This document shows positions 36,301-46,567 of a DNA stretch of 64,000 nucleotides, piece by piece. A program made the translations under genes and the position numbers. Source of the DNA: Coix lacryma-jobi var. lacryma-jobi (Eukaryota > Streptophyta > Magnoliopsida > Poales > Poaceae); assembly GCA_009763385.1 (NCBI GenBank), contig CM019824.1:147133705-147197704 (forward strand), given 5' to 3'. A model generated the notes under the pieces. That model was not told where the DNA came from. It saw only the letters and a program-made list of their open reading frames with translations, and ran no database searches. The stretch's first letter is position 1. Every line of letters begins with the position of its first letter.

Positions 36301-37336
36301 AGGTATAGTCCTGGCAGAAAAATTAGGGACCATCCGTATGGGGGCCTGCTGGTCAAGACTTGTAACTATTCACATACTTCGGAAAGCTCTGGCTCCGAGG
36401 ACTCCTTGATTGGGACCGACAACCGCGCACTGGGAGTGGCGAGATGGCGGAAGTAGCTTGTACCCACGTGGTCGTCGTGCCTGGACATGAGTGGTGTACT
36501 GTACTTCCGGGTGGAGTAGGACCGGTCCAATCTTGGAGGAATCGTGGTAGACGAGTTGGCATATGCAAGCTTGGGTGCTACATATGCAGTGTGGATAGGG
36601 ATCCTCAGCTGAGTATTATTTATTCGGATTAACGTTGCTCTTCGGTTATGGAGACTTGGTCACTGACTGTCAACGGAGAGTGGTTCTCAACTAGGAATGT
36701 TTTTGAAAGGTAAAATGAATCATGAACAATGAAGAATTGAGAAATACTTGAATCTTTCCAAAAATAACACGAGGTTTACAAAATGCTTTTCTGCAAAATA
36801 CTTGGTCTTGCTTAAGCCTTACCTTGACTACCCTAAGCCTCTCATCCCTGAGTCTTCTTCCTTTTCTGTAGTCGGGTAAGTCTTGTTGAGTACCCCAGTA
36901 CTCAGGGTTTGTTACCCATGCTGCAGGTATGGTCGAGTCCCCGATGTGTCTTGCGCTCTGCTGCATGACCATCGTCCAGGAAGAGACCGATGAATAATTG
37001 TGCACCCTCGGGTTGGGTGATTGCAAGTATCTTTATTTTGTTGTACTCCGCTACGTTGCCTATTTCTATTATCCGAACTTGGTTTGTAATAACTGCACCT
37101 TTAATCTTATTTGGAACCTCGGTTTGTAAAACTAATGTTATTTAAGTCTTCCGCTCTGTATTCCGATGTTATTTGTAAAAGTGTCCAGTGTTGTAACCGA
37201 ATAGTGAGATGATCCTGCGGATGATGGGCGCTGATGTAGCCCGGTGATGAACTGTCTTGGTCACGTGGAACATAGGTTCGGCTGTCAGAGGTTGACAGGG
37301 ACCTGTGGGCCATGGGATTAGGACCGTTCCGCCACA
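33392..37336 (+). mobile_element. S: 3.9-kb solo LTR of a Tekay-type element
   Basis: TGTAACACCT...CCGCCACA, flanked by CCACG. There is no internal PBS, polypurine tract or pol between the ends. The content resembles the T2 and D LTRs: an AT-rich start, a GC-rich core (about 34080..34900) with a TATA box GGCTATAAAAGCC (34381..34393), an acidic ORF ending ALQGKP (about 35770..35890), and a polyadenylation-like AT-rich end. Recombination between two LTRs most likely removed the body of the element. It is the innermost insertion of the nest. The strand is chosen from the TG start and TATA direction. Confidence 0.85.
34381..34393 (+). promoter_or_regulatory. TATA box in solo LTR S
   Basis: GGCTATAAAAGCC is a self-complementary TATA motif in a GC-rich environment, just upstream of a stretch with CT-rich leader character. 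Confidence 0.6.
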
Positions 37337-37794
37337 CCACGGTGGAGTACCGCAGCCGGTCGTACACCCACCCAGAGCACACCGGCTACTGGGTCACGAA
37401 GGCGTTCGTGAAGACTTGGGACGAGGAGGACAAGACTTGGGTTGTTCGTGACGTCATCTGCGCTCTGAGCCCGACCCTCGCCTGTGAGTTTGGCGTGGAG
37501 GATGCAGCTAGGTAGGCTTGCCTTGTCTTCCGCGACAGGTTGTTTCCGACCATCCAGCAGGACGACGACCGCTACTTCCCTCGACGCCGTACCATGAACG
37601 ACGGCTGTGATGTTGCAAGGGTGCAGCAGCACGAGAGTGCTAGGTTGATTGCGACAGTACCCTTGGTGGTCGCTCTCAACACAACCCTGGATCGTGCTAT
37701 GATGGATCAGAGGACTCTATGGTTTGAGACGGAGAGGTTGCAGCGTCGGATCGACTCCCTCGAGCGCCAGGTGCGACGTGGAGTCCAGCCGTAG

Positions 37795-38248
37795 GACACC
37801 CTGCCAGCCACCACAGCGAGGGACCCTGCTATCGTCGTTCAACGCAAGAGGCACCATCCGAGTTGCACCTGCACCCGCACGAGCTACGACCCATAGGCGC
37901 CCCATCCTAGATTAGACCAGATCGACAGTTACGCAAGTTTGAGTCAGTGTTGAGTCAGTGTCATGTTGTCGAGTCTTGGATGAACTTTGAGTTTAATAAT
38001 GTGTTTTAATGCTTGTGATGTTGATCATGTAATGATTTGGATCTTTGCATGATTGAAGATGAGTGTGGGGCATGTCCACACCATCTTAGTACTCTTAATG
38101 TGGTTATAATAATAATAATAACGTTGGGTTCTATATCATCTTTTCTCGGAACAGTTTTCTCGAGGAGTTTTCTTTTGTTATCTCTATCTCTGTCAGTGCT
38201 TTATCATACAATACAAAAGAACTTATGAGACCTATACATATGTTACAG
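37795..38248 (+). other. D spacer between ORF1 and Gag
   Basis: About 450 bp with no conserved ORF. It ends TTACAG directly before the Gag ATG at 38249, which could be a splice acceptor used to make a Gag-Pol mRNA that skips ORF1. This is inference. Confidence 0.4.
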
Positions 38249-40306
38249 ATGGTTGACACCAGGAGAACCCCTAGGGCAGGAAACCCACCACCACCACCTC
38301 GCAATGTGTCAATAGAACAACTCTTGGCTATGCAGACACAACTCATGCAACAGATGACCAATGCTATCCAGAACAACCAGAATCATCCACCCCCACCACC
38401 GCCTCAAGTTAGAGATAAGCGAGGCGAGTTCATGAAGGGACATCCGCCTACCTTCGATCACTCCCCTGATCCACTTCAGGCCGATGACTGGCTCCAGGCA
38501 GTTGGACGCCAGTTGGAGATCGCGCAATGCAACGACCACGAGAAGGTCTTGTATGCGTCTGGGCAACTCCAAGGAGCAGCTCTTGATTGGTGGGAGACTT
38601 ACCAACAAGCACACCCCAACCCCAACCAGATCACGTGGCAAGAGTTCCGCGACAGTTTCCGCACGCATCATGTGCCGGCGGGAACAGTACGATTGAAGAG
38701 AAAGAAGTTCTTAGCTCTAAAGCAAGGAAGCATGTCTGTTAGTGAGTATAAGGACAAGTTTACACAGCTCTCCCGCTATGCACCACGAGACATTGAAGAA
38801 GACCTTGATAAGCAGGAGCTTTTCATGGAAGGCTTGAATGATGGAATCCAGTATCAGCTACTCTCTCACACCTTCACCCACTTTCAGCAGATGGTTGATA
38901 AGGCGTTGGTAATTGAAGGAAAGAGGCGTGATATGGACGCCAAGAAGAGAAAGTTCCAGAACGAGCAGTCCGGAAGCAGCAGCCATCCGCGCTTTTCTAC
39001 GGGGTACGGCAACCAGCAAAGGCAATATGGGCAATCAGGCAATGACCAGCGCAACCAGAACCAGCAAAGGACCCCTCAGCAGTCACACCAAAACCAGAAT
39101 CGTGCACAGACCCCTCGCCATGGACAGACTGGTGGAACACCAGTGAAGAACTCTCCCAACACACCGACCACTCCAACAAACAACAAGTGCTTCGTCTGTG
39201 GAGACGTTGGGCATCTCTCTTACCATTGTCCCAAGAAGACGGGACAAGGATCCCAAAGCAACCAGAAACTCAACACCCACGCACCAAGCCGTCAAGGTCA
39301 GCAGACCTATGCTCGTGGCAGAGTGAACCATGTGACAACAGAATCTGCTCAGGGTGCCCCAGATGTGGTGATCAGTACGTTCCCAGTTAACTCCCACTCT
39401 GCTTTAGTTTTGTTCGATTCCGGAGCATCGCATTCTTTTATATCTGCACACTTTGTGAAGAGGCATACTCTACTCATGCATACCATGGACAAGGCCATGC
39501 TTGTTAGTTCACCAGGTGGTGAAATGAGAGCAAGCTTGCATTGCCCGAAAGTTAAGGTTAATATAAGGGGGGTAGACTTCTTATCTGATCTGATGGTACT
39601 AAATACATTTGGGATCGATGTCATTCTGGGTATGGACTGGTTGACAAGGCATGACGCAGTCATTCATTGTGCAACAAGAACCGTACAGCTGAAAACTTCA
39701 GAAGGAGAAGTAATAGAGTGCAAGGCAGTGTCACCAACTCTTGAAGTATGCCAAGTGAATCAGATTAAGGGATCAACGACAGATGATATTCCAATAGTCA
39801 GAGAATTCCCAGATGTTTTTCCCGACGATCTGCCAGGTATGCCACCTGAACGTGAAATTGAATTTATAATAGATCTTTTACCTGGCACTGCACCAATAGC
39901 AAAAAGACCTTATAGAATGGGTGTTAATGAGTTAGAAGAGCTAAAGAAACAAATAAGAGAGTTACAGGATAAGGGTTATGTTCGACCTAGTTCCTCACCT
40001 TGGGGAGCACCTGTGTTGTTCGTAGAGAAGAAAGATGGGACTCAAAGGATGTGCATAGATTACAGATCCTTGAATGAAGTGACCATAAAGAATAAGTATC
40101 CTTTGCCTCGGATTGATGACTTGTTTGATCAGTTGAGAGGAGCATGTGTGTTCTCTAAGATAGATCTCCGATCGGGATATCACCAGCTGAGAATACTGAG
40201 CGGCAGATATACCAAAGACTGCTTTCACCACTCGTTATGGTTTGTACGAGTTCACAGTGATGTCTTTTGGTTTGACCAATGCACCTGGCTTACTTCATGT
40301 ACTTAA
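38249..40306 (+). pseudogene. D Gag-protease-reverse transcriptase (N-terminal)
   Basis: ATG at 38249 (MVDTRRTPRAG). The Gag capsid region includes HPPTFDHSPDPLQADDWL and FLALKQGSMSVSEYKDKF, then a Gln/Asn-rich linker, the CCHC knuckle CFVCGDVGHLSYHC (about 39190..39230), the protease site LVLFDSGASHSFI, and the RT blocks RPSSSPWGAPVLFV, RMCIDYRSLNEVT and DLRSGYHQLRI. About 650 codons are intact. A frame change at about 40195..40200 then garbles the sequence, and the end at 40306 is artificial. Confidence 0.93.
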
Positions 40307-41409
40307 TGAACAATGTATTCATGGAATATTTGGACAAGTTCGTTGTGGTCTTTATAGATGACATTTTGGGCTATTCCAAGAACGAAGAAGAGCACGAGGA
40401 ACATCTGAGGCTAGTGTTGCAAAAGCTCAGGGAGAATGAATTATATGCTAAGTTGAGCAAGTGTGAGTTTTGGTTAAAGGAAGTATCCTTTCTTGGACAT
40501 GTTATCTCTAATGGTGGAGTAGCAGTAGTAGACCCAAAGAAAGTTCAAGATGTGTTGAGTTGGAATCCACCCAAGGATGTCAGTGAGATACATAGTTTTC
40601 TGGGTATGGCCGGATACTACCGAAGGTTCATAGAAGGGTTTTCCAAGCTTGCCAAGCCAATGACCGCTTTGCTAGAGAAAAATGCTAAGTTTGTCTGGTT
40701 AGAAAAATGTCAAGAAAATTTCGAAGAGTTAAAGAAGAGGTTGACAACCGCACCAGTGTTAGTTTTGCCAGATCTCACCAGAAGTTTCTCGATATATTGT
40801 GATGCATCCAGGCAAGGTTTGGGATGTGTTCTTATGCAAGATGGCAAGGTAGTGGCATATGCGTCACGACAGTTAAGAAAGCATGAACTCAACTATCCGA
40901 CTCATGATCTGGAGCTGGCAGCAGTTGTGCATGCTTTGAAAATATGGAGACACTATCTGATAGGTCACAAGTGTGAGATTTACACTGATCATAAGAGTTT
41001 AAAGTATATCTTTACTCAGTCAGATCTGAATTTAAGGCAAAGAAGATGGTTGGAATTGATCAAGGATTATGATCTCGAAGTACACTATCATCCAGGAAAG
41101 CAAATGTTGTGGCAGACGCTCTTAGTCGAAGAAGCTATGCGAATATGGTTAACGCATCTCAGTTCCGGCAGAGTTAGCAGAGGAATTTGGGAAGTTGAAC
41201 CTAGCAATTGTTGCACACACCGTGGAGTAGAAGTGGAACCTGTTCTTGAACAAGAAATCCGTAAGGGTCAGTTGAAAGATGAAGATACCATAGCTATTGC
41301 AGAACGCATAGTGGTTGGCAAAGCACCTGGTTTCAGAATGGATGAACAAGGGACTGTATGGCATGGTAAAAGAATCTGTGTGCCAGATATCAAACAATCA
41401 AGGACATGA
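40279..41409 (+). pseudogene. D reverse transcriptase (C-terminal) and RNase H
   Basis: Resumes RT in another frame with YFMYLMNNVF and the active site FIDDILGYSKN. The catalytic aspartates are present; G replaces the usual V after IL. The connection (HSFLGMAGYYRRFIEGFSKLA) and RNase H (FSIYCDASRQGLGCVLMQDG, THDLELAAVVHALKIWRHYL, YTDHKSLKYIFTQ) follow. A missing base after HPGK at about 41101 shifts the frame, so the last 100 codons are meaningless. A second frame change lies near 40287. Confidence 0.9.
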
Positions 41410-42690
41410 TTTTTAATGAAGCTCATAATTCAGCATATTCAATTCACCCAGGCAGTACAAAGATGTACCTGGATCTGAAGGAAAAGTATTGGTGGTGTGG
41501 TATGAAAAGGGAAATAGCTGAATATGTTGCAATATGTGATACGTGTCAAAGAGTTAAAGCAGAACATCAAAGACCCACAGGACTGCTTCAACCCATGAAA
41601 ATTCTAGAATGGAAGTGGGAAGAAGTGGGAATGGACTTCATAGTGGGTTTACCCCGTACTCAGAAAGGTTATGATTCAATATGGGTTATAGTGGATCGGT
41701 TGACTAAAGTGGCACATTTCCTTCCTGTCAAAACCACTTACACAGGAGCTAAGCTAGCTGAGCTATATATGGAAAGAATAGTATGTTTACATGGGGTTCC
41801 TAAAAGATTGTGTCAGATAGAGGGACTCAGTTCACCTCTCAGTTTTGGCAGAAGTTACATGAATCACTGGGAACCAAGCTCAACTTCAGCTCAGCATATC
41901 ATCCGCAGACTGATGGGCAGACAGAAAGAACGAATCAGATTCTCGAGGATATGTTACGGGCATGTGCACTTCAGTATGGAATTAGCTGGGAGAGGAGTTT
42001 GGCTTATGCAGAATTTTCGTATAATAACAGCTACCAGAAGAGTTTAAAGATGTCACCTTTTGAGGCATTATACGGAAGGCAGTGTCGAACTCCTTTGTTC
42101 TGGAACCAAACGGGTGAAAGTCAAGTTTTCGGACCGGAAGTCTTGAAAGAGGCAGAAAATCAAGTTCATATAATCAGGCAGAATCTGAAAATAGCTCAGT
42201 CAAGGCAGAAAAGATATGCAGATAACAGAAGACGAAATCTGGAGTTTGAAATCGGGAATTATGTTTATCTAAAGGTTTCGCCTATGAGAGGAACCAAGAG
42301 GTTCCATGCCAAAGGCAAGTTAGCACCCAGATATGTGGGACCGTTCAAAATCTCAGACAGAAGAGGTGAAGTGGCTTATCAACTTGAGTTGCCGGAAAGT
42401 CTCTCAGGGGTACATAATGTGTTTCATGTATCGCAGTTAAAGAAATGTTTGCGAGTACCTGAAGAACAGTTACCTTTGGAAGAGTTGGACATTAAAGGAG
42501 ATCTCACCTATGCAGAATATCCTATCAAAATCTTGGATACCGCAGAGAGAATTACTCGGAGCAACATAATCAGGATGTAAAGTTCAGTGGAATCGGCACT
42601 CTGAGGATGAGGCCACTTCGGAAAGAGAAGAGGATCTAAGATCAGAGTATCCCAATCTTTTTCAATCTTCCGAATCTTGAGGACGAGATT
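41406..42690 (+). pseudogene. D integrase with degenerate chromodomain
   Basis: The zinc-binding part has NSAYSIHPGSTKM and CDTCQRVK. The core has D in GMDFIVGLP, D in MSDRGTQFTS (in a new frame from 41810) and E in DGQTERTNQILEDML. The tail has NYVYLKVSPMRG and LAPRYVGPFKI. The chromodomain start ILDTAERITRSNIIRM is followed by a frameshift at about 42577, after which remnants equivalent to the WNRHSEDEATWERE block are readable in another frame. At least two frameshifts make it inactive. Confidence 0.88.
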
Positions 42691-42696
42691 CATCCT

Positions 42697-42707
42697 AAGG
42701 GGGTAGG
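42697..42707 (+). other. Polypurine tract of D
   Basis: AAGGGGGTAGG lies two bases before the 3' LTR start TGTGACACCC at 42710. Confidence 0.88.
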
Positions 42708-42709
42708 TT

Positions 42710-45700
42710 TGTGACACCCTAAAAAAATCGTTTTTCGGAAATAAGGAGTTAATATGATTTTGCTTATTATTTTTCATGAAACATATAGGCCAAATAATAA
42801 TTTTTGGTGAAGTAATAAAATATCTCGTGGCATAGAAAAACTTTTTTGTTGCATTCATGCTGGAGCATAATATTTTGCTTGAGTGTAGGAATAGCGTTGA
42901 GTGGTTCAAATTCAAATTTGATTTGAATTTGAGCAAGTTTTTCAAAAGGAAATAAAAGAAAAAGGCTTTTCTTTTTCACCCTCTCCCTTTCCACTCTTTT
43001 GGCCCAGCCAGGCAAGGCGGCCTAGCCCGCCACGCCTTTCTCCCTCCCTCTCCCCACATCTCCCCGCTCGGGCCTTGGCCTGCTCCGGCCCAGCGCCCCG
43101 GCCCGCTCCCTCTCTCTCTCTCTCACGCCGCCCACAACGCCGCGGCCCGGTCGCCTTCGCGGCCCAGCTCGCTCGCGTTGCGGCCCGCTCGCCGCGCAGC
43201 GCGCAAGCGCCCGCCGCGTCCCCGCCTCGCCCGCTGCCACCTCGGCCCCACCTGTCAGCGTCAGACCCTTCCCCTACCTCGCGACGGCTCGCACCGCGCC
43301 GCCGCCGCCTGCTCCTCTCCTGCAACGGCCGCGCGAGTGGCATTCAAGGCCACTCAAGCTTCCATCAAGCCCCGGTGGAGCTCCCCGACCATTCGCCACC
43401 TCCCCGAAGCCTATAAAGGCCAGGGCGAAGCCCTCGCCCTCTCCCTCATGCCACTCGCCCACGCTCTCTCCCTGCCGCCGAGCCGAGGCTCCACCGACCG
43501 CCCTAGCGCCTCCCCGAGCCGCCGAAGGTGCTGCTGCATCCGCCATCAAGACCCCAGAGCCCTCTCTCTTTTGTTTCGCGTGTACCTGAGCCTCACCAGA
43601 GTTTCTCTCCTTTCGTAGATCCCGCCGCCGCCTCGTCGTCGCTATGGTGAGTCCCCGCCGAAGCCAAGGCCACCGACGAGCTCGCCTTCGCCCCCGCTTC
43701 GCTCCGGTGCTATCCGCGTGGCCAACCAAGGCCGGGAACGCCGGAACGGCGAGTTCCCGAGCCCCTCGCATGGCGCCGCCGCTCGCCGGCGTTTGCGCCG
43801 CCGCTCCCGCCGCCGCGCTCTCATCTCCGAGCCGCCCTGCGCCGTCCGATCGTGTCGGACGGCCAGGATTAGAGCATAACCCCGAAGGGTATGCGCCGGG
43901 TTCACCGCCCGTGCAACCCCGCCCCCTCGCGGTCCACCGTCCGTGTGGTGGGCCCGCCCAGCCGCGGTGCGCCGCATGGCGCCGTGTCGGCGCCAGCGCG
44001 GCAGCCTCCGCGCGTTTTGCAGAAGAGCCCCTTCCTTTTCGAGAAATCAACCCGCGATCCACCGTAGTTCAAAAGAGTTACTTTTAAGTCCTGTTTTCTT
44101 TCGGTATAGCCCCTGGAGTTCTCAGTTTTTGTACCCGCCGTCCAGAGAACGCGTTTTCGCGTGTTAGCACCCGCTGACTATGTTTAATAGCATTTAGGCC
44201 CTCAGTTTTTGCAGGCTAGCCCCTAGGCAAATGTTTTTATTTACAAAATAGCCCCTGAAACTTGTTTTCTTTATAACTTTCTCGTTTTAGATCCGATTAG
44301 AGTGATCTTTATGTTCATTTGATCGTATCGACGAGTAGAATAGTTTTATGTATGTTTCTCTAACTGTTTTTGATGCTTGGTGTACTGTTCTAATAAAAGT
44401 ATATTTTATTTGCATGTAATGACTGTTTGGATGCTATGATTGGTGATTATATACACGAGTCCAGACGGTGACGTGTTTGAGGAGCAAGTTTCGCCGGAGC
44501 AGTACCAGGACCAAGCGTGTGACCAAGGCAAGTACAACACACGGTTTCCTTGTTACCTACTTAATGCAAGATCCAGTAATCATTATGCATGTGTCTAATA
44601 TGATGAACCATAGGTCCATACTAGTTTCCTTGAACTATATACCTTGTACCTATGGGAGGGTTTTGCATAATATGACTAAAATGCTATGCGCTATATATTG
44701 CTAATTGATTAATACTGATTAATGACTATGGAACAATGTTAAAAAGAGGCTTTTTTAACCACATTTAGGGCACTGGAGCCTGGTGGTTGCTCAGTGACCC
44801 ACCCCAGGGACTATCTTTTAAAGCGGCCACCCGGAGATCCCGTGCAACCTTGGGAATTATATGGCTCTGATCTTAGTTGTGTAACTAGACTTTCTCTAGC
44901 TTGTAGTAGTTACCGAAAGGCGCTAGAGGGGGGAACTGGGTTAAAGAATGGCTTCCTTGCCTGTCAAGATGTGTACTGGTCGGCTGTCAGGTGTGCCATC
45001 TTGAAGGGGGCCTCCATTCGCCTGGAAGCCGAACCTTGCGGCTACTACTTGTTAGAGTAGCTAGTGAAAGACTACGTAGTGAAACCCTGCCGTACTTCCA
45101 TAGAGGAGGTAATGTGGGATTGGCTCTCCCCGGCATATGGGAATCACGTCCTAAGGTGAAAGTGTACACCTCTGCAGAGTGTAAACCTGATATATCAGCC
45201 GTGCTCACGGATACGAGCAGCTCAGATCCTTTATAAGTGGTTCATGGTGGGGTATGTTGGTGGTTTGTGGCTTACCTCTGGTTAACATGATAATGATCAT
45301 ACTTTGTGGGACAACAGGGATCATATACTTAGTAATGAAAGGATAATATTAAAATATGACCAAGATAAAATGCTAACCGCAGTCAACCAGGTCAACCTTT
45401 TGAGCCTTGCATTCCCCGTAGTTGTACTTGCTGAGCATGGTGAGCTGACACTTGTCATTGGTTCACATAAAAATCCTGGATGGGTACCAGATGAAGGAGA
45501 GTACGAGGAGTATCCAGAAGATGTGCCAGATTTCTGAGGATGGCGTACCCCCAGTCGGTGTCCCTGTGGAGTGATGTCTACGTCTACGCTACCGTTGTAA
45601 TATGGGCCGTTGGCCGATGTGATGAACATCTCGTGTGATGTAATAAGTTATTATACGTTGTTCGTGCTGTAATGATATACATTTTGTGGTATATGTGGAT

Positions 45701-45762
45701 TTGGGACCCCCTGGGCCCACATATGCTTTACCTCAGTTTTATTCGTAAATCCGGGTGTTACA
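42710..45762 (+). mobile_element. D 3' LTR
   Basis: 3053 bp and nearly identical to 29757..32814, with a few small indels and substitutions. It ends TGTTACA directly before CCAGC. Confidence 0.95.
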
Positions 45763-46340
45763 CCAGCTGTCATTACCGTCAGATGACGGAAATGCGGAAC
45801 CTTCACTCGGAGGCCACCATCAGGAACTGCCTCCTCGAGGATCACATCGCCCAGCTCCAGAAGGCTTTAGAGGAGGTAGAGGCGAGAGCTTCTCAGGCGA
45901 TCCAACAGTGCGCAGAATTCGATGTGCGTGTCGCCGGTATTCCTCTTTTTCTTGAAGAAATTTCATTCGATCGGTTCTCCTTTGCTCAATCCCGCTTTAT
46001 TTCGTTTTGCTCTGCAGACCTGACCGTTCGCCTGGAAGCCCTTCAAGAGGCGGGGAACGAGGCGGCCGACTCCGTGAATGCTGCCGATGACAGCGTCGCG
46101 GAGAGGATGACCAATATCCCCGCGAGGGTGCATGAGGTTGCCCTCCACAGCGTTCATCATGGCGCCGCCATGGCCCTCGGGGCTGCCGAAGCCTACACCG
46201 GCCAAGACCTGGGTGGCCTTGAGGTCACTCCAGAAATAAGTCACACCATGGAAATACATTTTGATGGTGTTGACGGTGCAGCTGGGGAAATAGCAGAGTC
46301 CACCCCCTCTGTAATCATAGTAGACAAGGTCTTCGAGTAG

Positions 46341-46567
46341 TTCATCAGGGTCGAGTTTCTGCAAATAAAATTTCCCCTGAATATAATGAAGTTTATGCTC
46401 CTGTATGATCTCCTTGTGATAAGACCCATCGAGGCCTCTTAACTTCAATGATCTTTGATCCTGTATTTTTGAACTAAAGGCGATGCTTCAATTGCATCGG
46501 ATATTTTTATTCTGAAGGCGATACATCTGTAGCGGCTATCTATTGGATACCAATGTTAACACATTAG
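46341..46567. other. R spacer between the antisense gene and integrase
   Basis: About 230 bp between the convergent 3' ends of the R antisense gene and R pol. No ORF is seen. AATAAA-like words suggest terminators for either strand. Confidence 0.4.

Larger units (their letters stand above)
32990..37794 (+). pseudogene. D ORF1: histone H3-tail mimic protein, interrupted by a solo LTR
   Basis: ATG at 32990 starts M followed by AQTKQTARKSTGGRAP. Fourteen of these 16 residues equal the mature histone H3 N-terminus; the differences are R2Q and K14R. It then diverges (SSAEYRRLFRQ), meets TAG at 33074, and continues in frame as an acidic Ser/Asp-rich stretch and a segment ending LVDLHYGPRRTT, where S is inserted. 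It resumes at 37342 with HTGYWVTKAFVKTW, has a second TAG after DAAR (about 37513), then ACLVFRDRLFP and a coiled-coil-like tail (TERLQRRIDSLERQV) before the stop at 37792. The ACLVFRDRLFP part matches AAYLVLKDIIARFP of T2 ORF1. There is no histone fold. It sits between PBS and Gag. A role in reading or competing for chromatin factors is inference. Confidence 0.82.
29757..45762 (+). mobile_element. D: Tekay/Del-type chromovirus with H3-like ORF1, inserted in R
   Basis: Complete plus-strand element: 5' LTR 29757..32814, tRNA-Met PBS 32818..32829, ORF1 32990..37794 (interrupted by solo LTR S), Gag-Pol 38249 to about 42680 with chromodomain, polypurine tract 42697..42707, and 3' LTR 42710..45762. 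CCAGC is duplicated at both ends. The two 3.05-kb LTRs align along their whole length with few differences, so the insertion is fairly recent relative to T1. Frameshifts in pol make it non-autonomous. Confidence 0.94.
29489..46340 (+). pseudogene. R antisense accessory gene, split by the D insertion
   Basis: Exon 1 (29489..29565) begins MADNNRGKRPAEEE. An 85-bp intron (29566..29650) has GTATGT and CTAG borders and keeps frame. Exon 2 runs to 29756, where D is inserted, and the reading frame resumes at 45768 after one copy of the CCAGC duplication. A helical Glu/Ala-rich part follows (LLEDHIAQLQKALEEVEARA). A probable second intron spans about 45930..46018, although the frame is open through it. 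The last block holds VHEVALHSVHHGAAMAL, homologous to the T1 short antisense gene, and ends at the stop at 46338..46340. Function is unknown. Antisense transcription could also affect gag-pol expression, but that is only inference. Confidence 0.7.

Noticed and set aside
33392..37336. S as a complete element
   Set aside because: 3.9 kb without PBS, polypurine tract, coding domains or an internal repeat of its ends; a solo LTR fits better.
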